A stretch of DNA of 64,000 nucleotides from Thalassotalea nanhaiensis (GCF_031583575.1 NZ_CP134146.1:1364001-1428000); one strand, 5' to 3'. Positions 17,988 to 27,902 are shown, counted from the stretch's first letter. Numbers and translations: made by a program. The notes: a model not told the origin generated them from the letters alone.

Positions 17988-18608
17988 ATGAGTCAGTTTT
18001 TTTACATGCATCCAGATAATCCACAGCCAAGATTATTAAAACAAGCTGTGGCAATTATTCAGCAAGGTGGCGTCATTGTATACCCAACTGACTCTGGCTA
18101 TGCACTAGGCTGTCATATTGGTGATAAAAAGGCACTCGATAGAATATGTCAAATTAGAGATATTGACAGAGAGCATAATTTTACCCTTATTTGTCGCGAT
18201 TTATCTGAACTTGCTACTTACTCTAGAATGGATAATTCAAACTTTAGGTTACTTAAGAACAATACTCCCGGCGCGTATACCTTTATTTTTAAAGGGACAA
18301 AAGAAGTACCAAAACGCTTATTAAACCCAAAAAAGAAAACCATTGGCATTCGTATTCCCGATAATAAAATCACCATGGACTTACTCGCCGAACTTGGGGA
18401 GCCGTTAATGTCTACCACGTTAATTTTACCGGGCAATGATACTGCAGAATTTGATCCTGAAATCATTCGTGATAACTTAGAAAAGCAGGTCGACTTAATA
18501 TTGAACGGCGGTTATCTAGGTGAAAAGCCAACCACCGTGATAGATTTTACTGAAGATTATCCACAAATCATTAGAGTTGGTGAAGGCGATCCTGAGCCAT
18601 TCTCTTAA
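17988..18608 (+). CDS. yciO: YciO, Sua5/YrdC-family protein
   Basis: Member of the fold that makes threonylcarbamoyl-AMP for tRNA t6A modification; YciO is a paralog whose physiological role is less clear than that of TsaC/Sua5. The 206 residues show the N-terminal GGVIVYPTDSGYALGCHIGDKKA, KRLLNPKKKTIGIRIPD and LGEPLMSTTLILPG, typical of YciO. The ATG at 17988 follows GAAAGGGAATAAT. Its place between rnm and scpA is the conserved gammaproteobacterial order. Confidence 0.92.
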   Translation: MSQFFYMHPDNPQPRLLKQAVAIIQQGGVIVYPTDSGYALGCHIGDKKALDRICQIRDIDREHNFTLICRDLSELATYSRMDNSNFRLLKNNTPGAYTFIFKGTKEVPKRLLNPKKKTIGIRIPDNKITMDLLAELGEPLMSTTLILPGNDTAEFDPEIIRDNLEKQVDLILNGGYLGEKPTTVIDFTEDYPQIIRVGEGDPEPFS

Positions 18609-18622
18609 TAGAAAATACAAAA

Positions 18623-19441
18623 ATGAATAAAACTACAACAGCAAATACAATCGGCGAAATGGTGCAGCAGGTATTGCCACTTGCTGTCGTCCATGGAGAA
18701 GCTGTTGTCGAAAAACCGCAAGATTTATTCATTCCCCCTGATGCGCTAGAAATTATTCTTGAGGCATTTGAAGGTCCATTAGATCTACTCTTATATTTAA
18801 TACGCAAACAAAAATTCGATATTGTTGATTTACCTATTGCCGAAATCACTAGGCAATATATGGATTATGTTGAGTTGATGAAAGATATAAAACTTGAACT
18901 TGCCGCAGAATATTTGGTGATGGCAGCAATTTTAGCTGAAATTAAATCACGTTTATTATTACCTAAAACAGATGTTGAAGATGATGAGCACGATCCTCGT
19001 GCAGAACTGATCAGGCGTTTGCAAGAATATGAAGTCATTAAAAAAGCCGCAGAGCAGCTTGAACAATTGCCACGGATGGAACGCGACACGTTTGAAGTAT
19101 CGGCAAAATTGCCTGATAATTTTAAACCTCGTTTAGTACAGGCTGATGTTGACCTGCAAGAATTAGTGATGGCATTACAAGGTGTAATGAAACGGGTTGC
19201 AGCATTTGAACATCACCATATTGAACGTGAACATTTATCTACGCGAGAGCGGATGAGCAAAATTTTAACTCAGTTGAGTTCACAGCAGTATACTGAATTT
19301 AGTCAGTTGTTTGATGTAAGCGAAGGCAAACAAGGTGTTGTGGTTACGTTTTTAGCGGTACTTGAATTGCTAAAAGAATCTTTGATTGAGTGTATACAAG
19401 CCCAAGTATATGGCCAAATTCAGGTTAAGTTGTGTTGCTAA
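18623..19441 (+). CDS. scpA: Segregation and condensation protein A (kleisin)
   Basis: Kleisin subunit that, with ScpB, bridges SMC-type ATPases in chromosome condensation and segregation. In 272 residues the ScpA signature FEGPLDLLLYLIRKQKFDIVDLPIAEITRQYMDYV appears at ~50-85, followed by AAEYLVMAAILAEIKSRLLLP, and a C-terminal winged-helix part (VVTFLAVLELLKESLIECIQ). The N-terminal 45 residues are variable. It lies 14 bp after yciO and 28 bp before scpB in one operon. Confidence 0.94.
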   Translation: MNKTTTANTIGEMVQQVLPLAVVHGEAVVEKPQDLFIPPDALEIILEAFEGPLDLLLYLIRKQKFDIVDLPIAEITRQYMDYVELMKDIKLELAAEYLVMAAILAEIKSRLLLPKTDVEDDEHDPRAELIRRLQEYEVIKKAAEQLEQLPRMERDTFEVSAKLPDNFKPRLVQADVDLQELVMALQGVMKRVAAFEHHHIEREHLSTRERMSKILTQLSSQQYTEFSQLFDVSEGKQGVVVTFLAVLELLKESLIECIQAQVYGQIQVKLCC

Positions 19442-19469
19442 CAATTAATAACAATAAAAAGAACAAAGC

Positions 19470-20060
19470 ATGCCAATAAATACAAAACAAGATCAAGACC
19501 TTAAGTTACTTATTGAAGCGATGATATTCGTCTCGCAAGTGCCTTTATCTGTGAAAACTATTCAAGAAACGTTAAGCGAACAGGTAAAGTTAACAAAAAA
19601 ACGCGTACTAGCTATTTTACATGAGCTGCAAAACGATTATGATGCGCGCGGAATAAGTTTAATTGAAGTAGCTTCTGGTTTTCGCTTTCAAGCAAAAGAT
19701 CAATATAGCGACTATATTGCTTTATTATTTAAAGAAAAAGCGCCACGTTATTCTCGTGCGTTGCTTGAAACATTGTCATTAATTGCTTATCGCCAACCGA
19801 TAACCCGCGGTGAAATAGAAGATATTCGCGGAGTCGCGGTAAGTAGTTATATAATTAGAACATTGCAGGAGCGTGATTGGATCCACGTTGTTGGCCATAA
19901 AGAAGTACCGGGTAAACCGGCATTGTTTGGCACAACAAAAGAATTCCTCGATTACTTCTCATTAAAATCATTGGCAGAATTGCCTGATTTAATGGAAGTT
20001 ACTGAGCTCAAAATCGCCGCTGATGGCGAAAGAGCGCCCGTTGTTGAACAAACAACTTAA
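19470..20060 (+). CDS. scpB: Segregation and condensation protein B
   Basis: Partner of ScpA; a dimer of winged-helix domains. The 196 residues include LKLLIEAMIFVSQVPLSVKTI, GISLIEVASGFRFQ, the strongly conserved RYSRALLETLSLIAYRQPITRGEIEDIRGV and WIHVVGHKEVPGKPALFGTTKEFLDYFSLKSLAELP. Full length. It ends 16 bp before rluB, giving the common scpA-scpB-rluB arrangement. Confidence 0.95.
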   Translation: MPINTKQDQDLKLLIEAMIFVSQVPLSVKTIQETLSEQVKLTKKRVLAILHELQNDYDARGISLIEVASGFRFQAKDQYSDYIALLFKEKAPRYSRALLETLSLIAYRQPITRGEIEDIRGVAVSSYIIRTLQERDWIHVVGHKEVPGKPALFGTTKEFLDYFSLKSLAELPDLMEVTELKIAADGERAPVVEQTT

Positions 20061-20076
20061 TATAATGAGTTATTGA

Positions 20077-20949
20077 ATGTCTGAAAAATTGCAGAAAGTG
20101 CTAGCACGTGCAGGTCAAGGATCTCGTCGTGAGATGGAAACAGTGATCAGTGCTGGCCGTGTAAGTGTCGATGGTAAAGTTGCCTACCTTGGCGATCGCG
20201 TAGAAGGTAATGAACAAATTCGCATCGATGGTCATCAAGTAAAAATTGCTGCTGTTGAAGAGCAAGCTTGTCGAGTATTGGTATACAACAAGCCTGAAGG
20301 TGAAATGTGTACCCGTAAAGATCCTGAAGGTCGTCCTACGGTATTCGATCGTTTACCACGAATTGATGGTAGCCGTTGGGTAGCTGTTGGCCGATTAGAT
20401 ATTAATACTTCAGGTATGCTGATTTTCACCAATGATGGTGAGTTAGCCAATCGTTTAATGCACCCATCACACGAAGTTGAACGCGAATATGCGGTGCGTG
20501 TGTTTGGTGAAATAAATGAAGCTATGCTGCAAACATTGCGCCACGGTGTAAAGCTTGAAGATGGCATGGCAAAATTTGATAAAATCACTTACAAAGGTGG
20601 TGAAGGCAGAAACCATTGGTTCCACGTTGTACTTAGTGAAGGTAGAAACCGCGAAGTACGTCGTTTGTGGGAAAGCCAGGACGTTCAAGTTTCGCGTTTG
20701 ATCCGGGTACGTTATGGTGACTTAGCCATGGAACGCCGTTTACCACTGGGCGGTTGGGTTGAGCTTGGCTTAAAAGACGTTAACTATTATCGTAAACTCG
20801 TAAAACTACCTGTTGAGACTCAATCGAAAGTAAAAGTAGATGAGAAAAAAATCGATAATAACAAGAGTCGTAAAATACGCAAAAATGTGAAAAAACATCA
20901 GCAACGCATGACTCAAGGTGCACAACAAACACGCCGTAAAAAACGTTAG
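20077..20949 (+). CDS. rluB: 23S rRNA pseudouridine(2605) synthase
   Basis: Makes pseudouridine 2605 in the peptidyl-transferase region of 23S rRNA. The S4 RNA-binding domain is at 1-60 ([26 protein letters not shown]). The catalytic domain carries the Asp of [21 protein letters not shown] near residue 110 and the [12 protein letters not shown] motif near 190. The C-terminal ~40 residues are very basic ([19 protein letters not shown]), likely an RNA-binding tail. The last gene of this operon, followed by a clear terminator. Confidence 0.95.
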   Translation: MSEKLQKVLARAGQGSRREMETVISAGRVSVDGKVAYLGDRVEGNEQIRIDGHQVKIAAVEEQACRVLVYNKPEGEMCTRKDPEGRPTVFDRLPRIDGSRWVAVGRLDINTSGMLIFTNDGELANRLMHPSHEVEREYAVRVFGEINEAMLQTLRHGVKLEDGMAKFDKITYKGGEGRNHWFHVVLSEGRNREVRRLWESQDVQVSRLIRVRYGDLAMERRLPLGGWVELGLKDVNYYRKLVKLPVETQSKVKVDEKKIDNNKSRKIRKNVKKHQQRMTQGAQQTRRKKR

Positions 20950-20974
20950 TATTCAGCAAATACTGTGATTATCT

Positions 20975-21000
20975 AAAGGGAGCTAATAGCTCCCTTTTTT
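20975..21000 (+). terminator. Rho-independent terminator after rluB
   Basis: AAAGGGAGCT (20975-20984) and AGCTCCCTTT (20988-20997) form a 10-bp stem around AAT, followed by further T bases. It ends the rnm-yciO-scpAB-rluB run. Confidence 0.92.
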
Positions 21001-21001
21001 A

Positions 21002-21027
21002 CATCAGGGACGATGGAATGCCAACTT
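21002..21027. repeat. Short dispersed repeat directly after a terminator (copy B)
   Basis: CATCAGGGACGATGGAATGC followed by CAACTT matches copy A at about 3725-3750 with one or two differences and, as there, begins just past the terminator T run. The flanks beyond the core are unrelated. Nearby, GTCCTAAT/ATTAGGAC (21042-21061) is another perfect small inverted repeat. Confidence 0.6.
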
Positions 21028-21075
21028 CTAGTCTGTATTGTTGTCCTAATTCATTAGGACGTAATCCCCGAAGGG

Positions 21076-21444
21076 CTAATTTATGCGGGCGTTATTTTGA
21101 TGGATTCGATAAGCACTTTGAATAAACAACAAATGTGAGGCGTGACGTTTGTTTTGCTTATTTAAAAACCAGTCTTGGCTGATAATTTCACGTGCGACTG
21201 CAGCTTCAAATATTCTTACCGGGTATTGTTGATAAAAATAATATGCCGCCTGTTGATGACATTCATTATTCGGTAACTCAGCACTACGGTTTTCTTCAAG
21301 CTCTTCTGCAACTTTACTTAACAGTTGTGGTTTAATTTCATCATTAAGCCAATCTATAAATTTATTGTATTGTTTTGCCTGATATAAGCGCCACATCATC
21401 CAAACTAAAATAGAAATGGCCAAAACTACGATAATGTCGGTCAT
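21076..21444 (-). CDS. Membrane-anchored hypothetical protein
   Basis: Family not recognised. The 122 residues start with one hydrophobic helix (TDIIVVLAISILVWMMWRLY, residues 2-21). Then comes a soluble region rich in Gln, Asn and aromatic residues (ECHQQAAYYFYQQYPVRIFEAAVAREI) and a basic C-terminus (KRHASHLLFIQSAYRIHQNN). Topology is probably a single N-terminal anchor with a cytoplasmic domain. A lone gene on the reverse strand between the scp/rlu operon and ogt; codon use looks like the neighbours. No function assigned. Confidence 0.7.
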   Translation of the reverse strand: MTDIIVVLAISILVWMMWRLYQAKQYNKFIDWLNDEIKPQLLSKVAEELEENRSAELPNNECHQQAAYYFYQQYPVRIFEAAVAREIISQDWFLNKQNKRHASHLLFIQSAYRIHQNNARIN

Positions 21445-21525
21445 AAATATGCTTTATAGCAACTCCAGTAAGTAATTGGTCTATTCATTAATGGACTTGG
21501 TATTATTATAAAAAGAAGGTGAAGA

Positions 21526-22023
21526 CTACACTTTAAAGTGCGCGCCTTCAAGCATCAATAACTTTGCTTTAATGCCCATGCCCCCAGCATAACCGGTAAG
21601 CTTTTTATCACGGCCGATAACCCGGTGGCAGGGGACAATAATGGCTATTTTATTTGCGCCATTTGCTGTACCCACCGCACGAACCGCTTTAGGATTGTTG
21701 ATATTACTTGCTAGTTGGCCATAATTTATGGTTTTTCCAAACGGTATCTTGGTTAATGCTTGCCATACGTTATTTTGAAATATGGTGCCATGTTGTGATA
21801 GCGGCAAATCAAAGCTTTGTCTTGAGCCTGAAAAATATTCAGTTAATTGTTGTTTCGCTTGGGCTAAATGAACTGGTGCGTGTTCATCAGCTAATTGATA
21901 ATCCTTAGTTATTTCTACAGCTACCTTACCTTGCTGGAATGCAACTTCAATGATGCCTTCGTTATTGGCAATTATGGCAATATCACCACAATCAGTAGTG
22001 AGTATGTCGTAGTATTTTTTCAT
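21526..22023 (-). CDS. ogt: Methylated-DNA-protein cysteine methyltransferase (Ogt type)
   Basis: Suicidal repair protein that moves O6-alkyl groups from guanine to its own Cys. In 165 residues the C-terminal domain shows FQNNVWQALTKIPFGKTINYGQLA, the helix with NPKAVRAVGTANGANKIAIIVPCHRVIG containing the alkyl-acceptor Cys in PCHRV, and GYAGGMGIKAKLLMLEGA. The short N-terminal domain and the missing Ada zinc domain indicate Ogt. It lies 14 bp after the Ada-AlkA gene, so the two form an alkylation-repair operon that the Ada-like partner could autoregulate. Confidence 0.94.
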   Translation of the reverse strand: MKKYYDILTTDCGDIAIIANNEGIIEVAFQQGKVAVEITKDYQLADEHAPVHLAQAKQQLTEYFSGSRQSFDLPLSQHGTIFQNNVWQALTKIPFGKTINYGQLASNINNPKAVRAVGTANGANKIAIIVPCHRVIGRDKKLTGYAGGMGIKAKLLMLEGAHFKV

Positions 22024-22037
22024 TCTTTCATCTTCTT

Positions 22038-23531
22038 TTAGTTATTAGTCGCGGATAGTGACTGCCATAAATAAATCGCGGCATAGGCACGCCAAGGTCG
22101 CCATGATTCTGCGACTGTTAGTATTTGTTTGGCGCTCAGTTGTTTATCATCATCAATAGCTGTGATGAGCTTTAGTTCATTGCGCAGTTCTGGTTTATTT
22201 GAAAGTGCTTTGATTATGCCAAGGTCAGCGGCTGGAAATGCATCGGGTAAGCTTAAGCCGCGCATCGCCATATAGTTTGCTGTCCAGGGACCAATGCCTT
22301 TAAGTTCACACAGTGTTTTTTCAAAACGTTCGCTGTCATGTGGGTTATCAAACAATGTCTTGTTAGCAATAAAAAACGCTATCCAAGTATGTAATGTTTG
22401 TTGCCTGGTATTTGTTATACCAATATCATCAAAACTCGCGGTTGCCAGCGTTTCTGCGGGAGGGAATAAAATCGATAAACCTTGCGGAAAAGTTGCATCT
22501 GAATTTTCATCAGTTATTGGCTTTGAGAATTTTTCAGCAATTCTGCCGGCCAATGTTGTTGCGGCTTTTACTGATATTTGTTGACCTAATATCGCTCTAA
22601 TAGAAAATTCAAATATATCCCAACAGCCTGGTAGTCTTAACCCCGGGTACGCATCAATAATTGGTTTAAGGGTTGGATGTTTTGCCAGCTGTTTTCTTAT
22701 TGTGTTGAGGTTACAGTCAAGATCAAACATCTTCCTTACGCGGGTAATTATTTCGGCTAATCTTGAAAAGTCATTTATCCAAATGTCGACAGATAAATAG
22801 TTGCCATCATCCGGTTTACTCACTGCAATCCAACCCACGCAGTTATCGATATTAATGGTACGACAGTATGTATCGCTTACCGCCTCTACACCTGGAATTT
22901 GACGCGCTTTGAAAAAGCTCAGCATAAGCGGCCAATTGAGTTCGCCGGTGTAGGCTAACTGTAGTTTTAAGTGATTTACTTTTTCTTGTTTACTGCTTTG
23001 TCTGATCTGGCTTGGTGTTAATTTATATTGCTGCTTAATATGATCGTTAAAGCTGCGCAAACTACCAAAACCACTGATTAATGCGACATCAGCAAATGCT
23101 ATTGTTGAGCTGATTAATAAATTACGGGCATTAATTTGCCGTTTTTGATTGATGAACGTATTGGGCGATACGCCTAAATTATCGTTAAAAAGGCGTTGCA
23201 ATTGGCGTTCACTTAAATCGAGCCTCGTAGCTAAGTCGGCTACTTGTATTTGTGGCTCTATGGTAATTAACGTTAACGCCTGATCGATTGTTTTCGGTAA
23301 TGGCTGGTTTGGAGATAGCTCGGGTTTACAGCGTTTACAAGGTTGATAACCGTTAAATTCTGCTTGTGCCGCGCTTTGATAATAGCTTACATTTTTTTCA
23401 TGGGCAGGACCTGCAGGACACGTAGGGCGACAATAAATACCGGTGGTGATAACTGCCGTATAAAACTTACCATCAAAACGAGAGTCTCGAGAGAGTCTTG
23501 CTTGCATGCAAACTTGCGGATCTAATTTCAT
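22038..23531 (-). CDS. alkA: Ada-type regulator fused to AlkA 3-methyladenine DNA glycosylase
   Basis: 497-residue fusion of sensor, regulator and base-excision enzyme. Residues 1-80 are the Ada metal-binding domain, with Cys34, 38, 65 and 68 spaced exactly as the E. coli Ada zinc ligands, so Cys34 could be the methylphosphotriester acceptor. Residues ~85-185 form an AraC-type helix-turn-helix (LDLSERQLQRLFNDNLGVSPNTFIN; ISGFGSLRSFNDHIKQQYKLTPSQIR). Then come the AlkA N-terminal domain and an HhH-GPD glycosylase (LPGCWDIFEFSIRAILGQQISVKAA; ELKGIGPWTANYMAMR; catalytic Asp in FPAADLGI). The O6-methylguanine domain of true Ada is absent and is provided by ogt downstream. Starts at ATG 23531. Confidence 0.93.
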   Translation of the reverse strand: MKLDPQVCMQARLSRDSRFDGKFYTAVITTGIYCRPTCPAGPAHEKNVSYYQSAAQAEFNGYQPCKRCKPELSPNQPLPKTIDQALTLITIEPQIQVADLATRLDLSERQLQRLFNDNLGVSPNTFINQKRQINARNLLISSTIAFADVALISGFGSLRSFNDHIKQQYKLTPSQIRQSSKQEKVNHLKLQLAYTGELNWPLMLSFFKARQIPGVEAVSDTYCRTINIDNCVGWIAVSKPDDGNYLSVDIWINDFSRLAEIITRVRKMFDLDCNLNTIRKQLAKHPTLKPIIDAYPGLRLPGCWDIFEFSIRAILGQQISVKAATTLAGRIAEKFSKPITDENSDATFPQGLSILFPPAETLATASFDDIGITNTRQQTLHTWIAFFIANKTLFDNPHDSERFEKTLCELKGIGPWTANYMAMRGLSLPDAFPAADLGIIKALSNKPELRNELKLITAIDDDKQLSAKQILTVAESWRPWRAYAAIYLWQSLSATNN

Positions 23532-23643
23532 TTAAATGCCAGGTTTTTTAAATTATGGCGTTATCATAAAACAAAAATGTCGAACCTTCTCGCGAAAATC
23601 CGACATTATTATAGAAAATATAATAGTTGTTACCGGGGGGAGA

Positions 23644-24207
23644 TCACCAACTGCGAACCCAGGCTGTATCTATATGAACAAAGCCCGAGTTGGGGTAGTA
23701 ACCAACACCACCAAGCTTTAGTGACTTTGCTGTGTCACGTACAAGTTTTAAGTCAATACCTGGAATAGCAAAATCTATCGCCATACCTTTCATATGAAAA
23801 CTTTTCTTTGCTACTTTAGTACTTTGGCCCGCTAACATTGCGTTGGTTTTTGGTGAACGATAACCAGAAATAATGTGTATTTCGTTATCAGTGCCTAGGC
23901 GCTGTTGAATTTGGTGAAGGAAATTAAATAACCTTCTGTCCATTGGGGCTGTTTCATTTTGACGATGATCGCGTAAGTTTTGATCGAATGCTTTTAACAC
24001 ATCATTTTGATATACACCATTAGCAGAAAAAACGCCTTGAGTTCGTTCACCTGTGTGGCGATTATAAAAAGCTAAGCGCTTTATCGGTTGATCAATATTT
24101 AACGAAGCATGCGCTGTTTTACTAAACATAGGGGCAGTTGCTCCAATGGCAACGATGCCGGTTACCTTTCGAAAAAACTGTCTACGATTACGACACACTA
24201 AGCTCAT
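23644..24207 (-). CDS. YcbK/MepK-like M15 murein endopeptidase, Tat-exported
   Basis: Peptidase family M15A (DUF882) proteins cut peptidoglycan cross-links in the periplasm; E. coli MepK cleaves mainly 3-3 bonds. The protein has 187 residues. The N-terminus NRRQFFRKVTGIVAIGATAP is a twin-arginine signal followed by a hydrophobic stretch and a THAS site. The metal site is formed by SFHMKGMAIDFAIPG (His, Asp) and GFVHIDTAWVRSW (His). The family hallmark IISGYRSPKTNAML precedes it. It is a single gene between alkA and the SGNH lipoprotein; a related YcbB-type transpeptidase is not nearby. Confidence 0.88.
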   Translation of the reverse strand: MSLVCRNRRQFFRKVTGIVAIGATAPMFSKTAHASLNIDQPIKRLAFYNRHTGERTQGVFSANGVYQNDVLKAFDQNLRDHRQNETAPMDRRLFNFLHQIQQRLGTDNEIHIISGYRSPKTNAMLAGQSTKVAKKSFHMKGMAIDFAIPGIDLKLVRDTAKSLKLGGVGYYPNSGFVHIDTAWVRSW

Positions 24208-24422
24208 ACAACCTCTCAGATCAATTACGGTAATAAATTACATGCTTTAAATAATATGAGGTTAGGTTAATAGTTTGTTATAACTATTGCAATAGTATGA
24301 ATTTTGTACGATAGGGCTCTGCAGGTCAATGAAACCGCTAAGTTGTTATTGGCAAAAGAAATTTTAATTACAATAAAGGGCTAAATAAATTTGTTTTAAT
24401 TTGTACAAATGAGGCTTTCAGC

Positions 24423-25034
24423 CTATAAAGCACCGCTTTCTTGCAAAAGTTCATGTATTCTTATCGCTAACTCAGTATATCCCTGCTTATTAAAGTGTAC
24501 AGAGTCAGACTTTAATGAAGGGCTTCTTAACAGGTCGGCAATAATTTCATCTTCAAACACTAAATTGTATTGTTCAGCAAGTTCATGATAAATATCAGAA
24601 CTCGATGAAAAAATTGATTTTTCGGGAACACCTATAAGCACAACTTCTATTTCATTTGCTTGAGCAAGTTCAATCATTTGGGCTAGGTTTGCTTTGGTTG
24701 TTACCAAATTTTTATTTTGGATAATGTCATTACCACCTTCCAGTAAAACCATTATATCGACAGCGTGTTCGGTTAACAGTTTCGGCAATCGTTTTAAGCC
24801 CGCACTGGTTAACTCGCCCGAAACCCCCGCATTAATAACGTCTAAATTGGATAGTTGAGATAAAACAGCAGGGTAAGCATATTGCTCAGTAACCCCTTTA
24901 CCTGCAGTTAGGCTATCCCCAAACGCTAATATTTTAGCATCGTAGTGTAGTCTTGATAATTTAGCCTCACCACAACTGATTAGTAATAGTAACAGAGTGC
25001 TGGATAGTAAAATTTTAGCGATAGAGTTGTTCAT
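24423..25034 (-). CDS. SGNH/GDSL-family esterase lipoprotein (TesA-like)
   Basis: A 203-residue hydrolase with a lipoprotein signal (LLLLLISC, acylated Cys 21). All SGNH blocks are present: block [13 protein letters not shown] with Ser41, block [18 protein letters not shown] (Gly ~73), block [11 protein letters not shown] with Asn102, and block [11 protein letters not shown] with catalytic Asp and His near 180. It is related to TesA/arylesterase, but anchored in a membrane rather than free in the periplasm. Substrate unknown; short-chain esters, acyl-CoAs or lysophospholipids are typical for the family. Divergent from the TonB receptor, with 165 bp between. Confidence 0.88.
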   Translation of the reverse strand: MNNSIAKILLSSTLLLLLISCGEAKLSRLHYDAKILAFGDSLTAGKGVTEQYAYPAVLSQLSNLDVINAGVSGELTSAGLKRLPKLLTEHAVDIMVLLEGGNDIIQNKNLVTTKANLAQMIELAQANEIEVVLIGVPEKSIFSSSSDIYHELAEQYNLVFEDEIIADLLRSPSLKSDSVHFNKQGYTELAIRIHELLQESGAL

Positions 25035-25199
25035 GTAGTTTGTATTCCAGTTTGCTCTAATTGGTATTCAGTCCAAATAATGCTTTACATAATGTTAACA
25101 TCAAGTGATTATATATTTAAGACAATGATTGTCTATCACTAAGAATAAAAGCTTCAGAACCAATGATAAAAATAAAAAATATACATTGGGGAAGAAAAC

Positions 25200-27848
25200 G
25201 TGTCATTACAAATTATAAAGGAAAATTCGAGCGCTAATTTTCGAAAAAACCTAATCGCTCAGACTGTTGCCGCCGCACTAGCTGTAACCTCGTTCGCCAG
25301 TTTTTCGGCAGAAGAAACCTCTGTTGAAAAAGAAGATCTTGACGACATTATTGTCGTCACCGCGCAAAAACGTACTCAAAACGTCATGAAAGTGCCGGTA
25401 ACAGTAGATAGCATCTCCGCCGAAACCATCAAACAAAGTGGCTCAATTATGTTGAGCGATATTGATAAGTTTATTCCAGGTTTTGAGTTCGGTGATGGTG
25501 ATGTTACTCAGGCCGGCGTAACCATGCGTGGTATTTCCAGTCCTAACATTAGCGTTGGTGGTGACCCGTCTACTGCAACATTCTTCGACGGTGTATATAT
25601 GCCTCGTGCCGCACAAAACGTATTGTTTTCTGATATGCAACGCGTTGAAGTGTTAAAAGGTCCACAAGGTACGCTTTTTGGTAAAAATGCCGCCATGGGT
25701 GTTGTTAGTATGATCCCTAATGCACCACATGCTGATTTTGAAGGCTTTATTAAAGGCACCGCTGGCACTGACAACTTACAACGTATTGAAGGTATGATTA
25801 ACTTCGCTATTACCGATAATGTGTATGTTCGTATGAATGCATTAACCAATACTCAGGATGGGTTTGCAGATAACGTTGCCGATTCTCCACTTAATACCGG
25901 TGAAAAAGTTTGGGATGACAGTGAAAAAGATCATCAAGCCGCACGTATTGCCGTTAAATGGGACGTGAGTAGCAGAACCAATGTTCAACTTTCTTATGAT
26001 TGGGATAAATTGGATCAAGGACCTCCAGGGGCAATTGGTTTAAGTGAATACGCTGAAAATCCAAGAGACCCGTTTGCAGATACATTTGCCAATGATGTGG
26101 TAAATGGTGGTGAAAGCCGAGATATGACCGCAACAACATTGAAAATTGAACACGAGTTTAATGATCAATGGTCAATGAAATTAATCTCAAGTTTTCGAGA
26201 ATGGGAAACGAATAACCGTATTGATGAAGACGGTACTCAGGACATCTCGCGTTATTTAGATACTGATAACCATGAAGACTCAGATATTTTCTATAATGAG
26301 TTACAAATCAACTATAACACTGACTCATTTAACTATGTGGGCGGTGTAACTTACTCAAAAGAAAACGTTCATCAGACTACGTTTATTAATACCACAACCG
26401 ATACCGTTACCCGTTTACTTTCTGATCAGTTTAATGCCGAGATTGAATCTGGTGTAAGAGATGAAATTTCTGGTTTGATTGGTATACCAGCAGACCAAAT
26501 TCCTGATTCATTTGTTGACCAGGCAATGCAGGGCTTAGGTTTGCCATTAGAGCATACATGGAATGCAGATCAATGGGTTAGTGCTTTAGAAGTAATGGGC
26601 GAAGCTGATAATGTAATGGCTTATTTAGCCAGTTTAGGTATGGTCCCTCCGGGAACACCATTAACAGCTGATTTTGTTCGTGCTACAGGTGATGTTACTT
26701 ACGATGTAGTTTCTGCCGGTATGGGAATTGCTGAAATATTTGGTCCTAGTTATAGCGGTATGATGTGGTCAGAGAACTTTATCAATAATGGTGAATTTAC
26801 CAGTTACGGTATCTATTCTGATTTTGATTTTCAATTAACTGATCAATGGAATGTATTTTTTGGTCTGCGTTACTCTGAAGATGATAAAGACTTTTCATGG
26901 GAAGTAAGCGAAACCCAATTTGCTGAAGTTCGTCCAGGTGTAAGCAATGTATTATTCCCTGCACGTGATGAGTTATGGCAATCAAAATCTTGGAGTAAAA
27001 CTACTGGCCGTGTAGGTACCGGTTATCAGATAAATGATGATCATATGGTATTTGCCTCGGTTGCAACTGGTTATAAAGCTGGTGGTTTTGATTCTTTAGC
27101 ATCGCCTCATAGCGAAAGCGATGGCTCAATTATTATTGACCCAGAAACTGGTGAAGTAGTTGATGTTTCATTTGACCCTGAAGAATCAGTGAATATTGAA
27201 CTTGGTTATAAAGGCGTGTTGTCAGATAGCTTGAGAACAACATTCTCGTTATTCCATAATATTCTTGATGATCAACAAACAAGTCGTAGTTCAAAACAAC
27301 CTGACCAAGCGCAAGCATTACCAACTATTGTTAACCAAGATGTAGAAATTGATGGTTTTGAACTTGGTATGGATTGGCAAGTAACTGAAACATTTACTAC
27401 AGGCTTTGTTACAGAAGTACGTTCAACTGATACAGAAACTGAAGAGTTTTATAACGATTCAGGTACATTGATCCCTGCAGGTAGCAGCAGTAGTGATACC
27501 AATACATCATATACCCTTAAAGCTGACTGGATCCCTGATCTTGGCTTTGGAACAACGATTATTCATGTCGATTATGTATTTAGAGAAAATGATCGTGGTG
27601 CAATTATTGGTGAAGATGATTGGGTTAATGATATTCCACACTACTTTGATGATACTGAGCTATTAAATGCCCGTATTTCTTGGATAAGCGATGGCGAAAG
27701 TATTGAAATTGGCCTATGGGGTAAAAACTTAATGGACAATCGTTACAGTGGTGGACCAGGTGGTCGTACTAAAGATATTTTAGGTACAGGCTATACAAGT
27801 GTAAATAGAGGTATGGAAGCTGGTATTGATGTTAAATACTCGTTCTAA
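25200..27848 (+). CDS. TonB-dependent outer-membrane receptor
   Basis: Gated outer-membrane beta-barrel taking up a scarce ligand using TonB/ExbBD energy. It starts with GTG at 25200, preceded by GGGGAAG. The signal peptide ends near FASFSA (~residue 36). A TonB-box-like DDIIVVTAQKR lies at 47-57, the plug domain follows (VPVTVDSI, GVTMRGISSPN, VEVLKGPQGTLFGKNA) and then the barrel, closing with a terminal Phe (DVKYSF) as outer-membrane proteins do. At 882 residues it is large, with an insertion at ~400-520 that is not obviously barrel (GIPADQIPDSFVDQAMQGLGLP), perhaps an extracellular loop. No SusD, siderophore or heme genes adjoin it. The downstream AraC-like gene and redox operon are its best clue. 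Confidence 0.92.
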   Translation: MSLQIIKENSSANFRKNLIAQTVAAALAVTSFASFSAEETSVEKEDLDDIIVVTAQKRTQNVMKVPVTVDSISAETIKQSGSIMLSDIDKFIPGFEFGDGDVTQAGVTMRGISSPNISVGGDPSTATFFDGVYMPRAAQNVLFSDMQRVEVLKGPQGTLFGKNAAMGVVSMIPNAPHADFEGFIKGTAGTDNLQRIEGMINFAITDNVYVRMNALTNTQDGFADNVADSPLNTGEKVWDDSEKDHQAARIAVKWDVSSRTNVQLSYDWDKLDQGPPGAIGLSEYAENPRDPFADTFANDVVNGGESRDMTATTLKIEHEFNDQWSMKLISSFREWETNNRIDEDGTQDISRYLDTDNHEDSDIFYNELQINYNTDSFNYVGGVTYSKENVHQTTFINTTTDTVTRLLSDQFNAEIESGVRDEISGLIGIPADQIPDSFVDQAMQGLGLPLEHTWNADQWVSALEVMGEADNVMAYLASLGMVPPGTPLTADFVRATGDVTYDVVSAGMGIAEIFGPSYSGMMWSENFINNGEFTSYGIYSDFDFQLTDQWNVFFGLRYSEDDKDFSWEVSETQFAEVRPGVSNVLFPARDELWQSKSWSKTTGRVGTGYQINDDHMVFASVATGYKAGGFDSLASPHSESDGSIIIDPETGEVVDVSFDPEESVNIELGYKGVLSDSLRTTFSLFHNILDDQQTSRSSKQPDQAQALPTIVNQDVEIDGFELGMDWQVTETFTTGFVTEVRSTDTETEEFYNDSGTLIPAGSSSSDTNTSYTLKADWIPDLGFGTTIIHVDYVFRENDRGAIIGEDDWVNDIPHYFDDTELLNARISWISDGESIEIGLWGKNLMDNRYSGGPGGRTKDILGTGYTSVNRGMEAGIDVKYSF

Positions 27849-27871
27849 TTCGTAGCTTTAATAGTGTATTA

Positions 27872-27902
27872 ATAAACCACCGATAGGTGGTTTATTTTTT
27901 TG
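27872..27902 (+). terminator. Rho-independent terminator after the TonB-dependent receptor
   Basis: ATAAACCACC (27872-27881) and GGTGGTTTAT (27886-27895) form a perfect 10-bp stem around GATA, followed by a T run to 27901. Confidence 0.92.

Noticed and set aside
25200-27848. Polysaccharide-utilisation locus (SusCD type)
   Set aside because: No SusD, glycoside hydrolase or sulfatase is adjacent; the receptor is of the general proteobacterial type.
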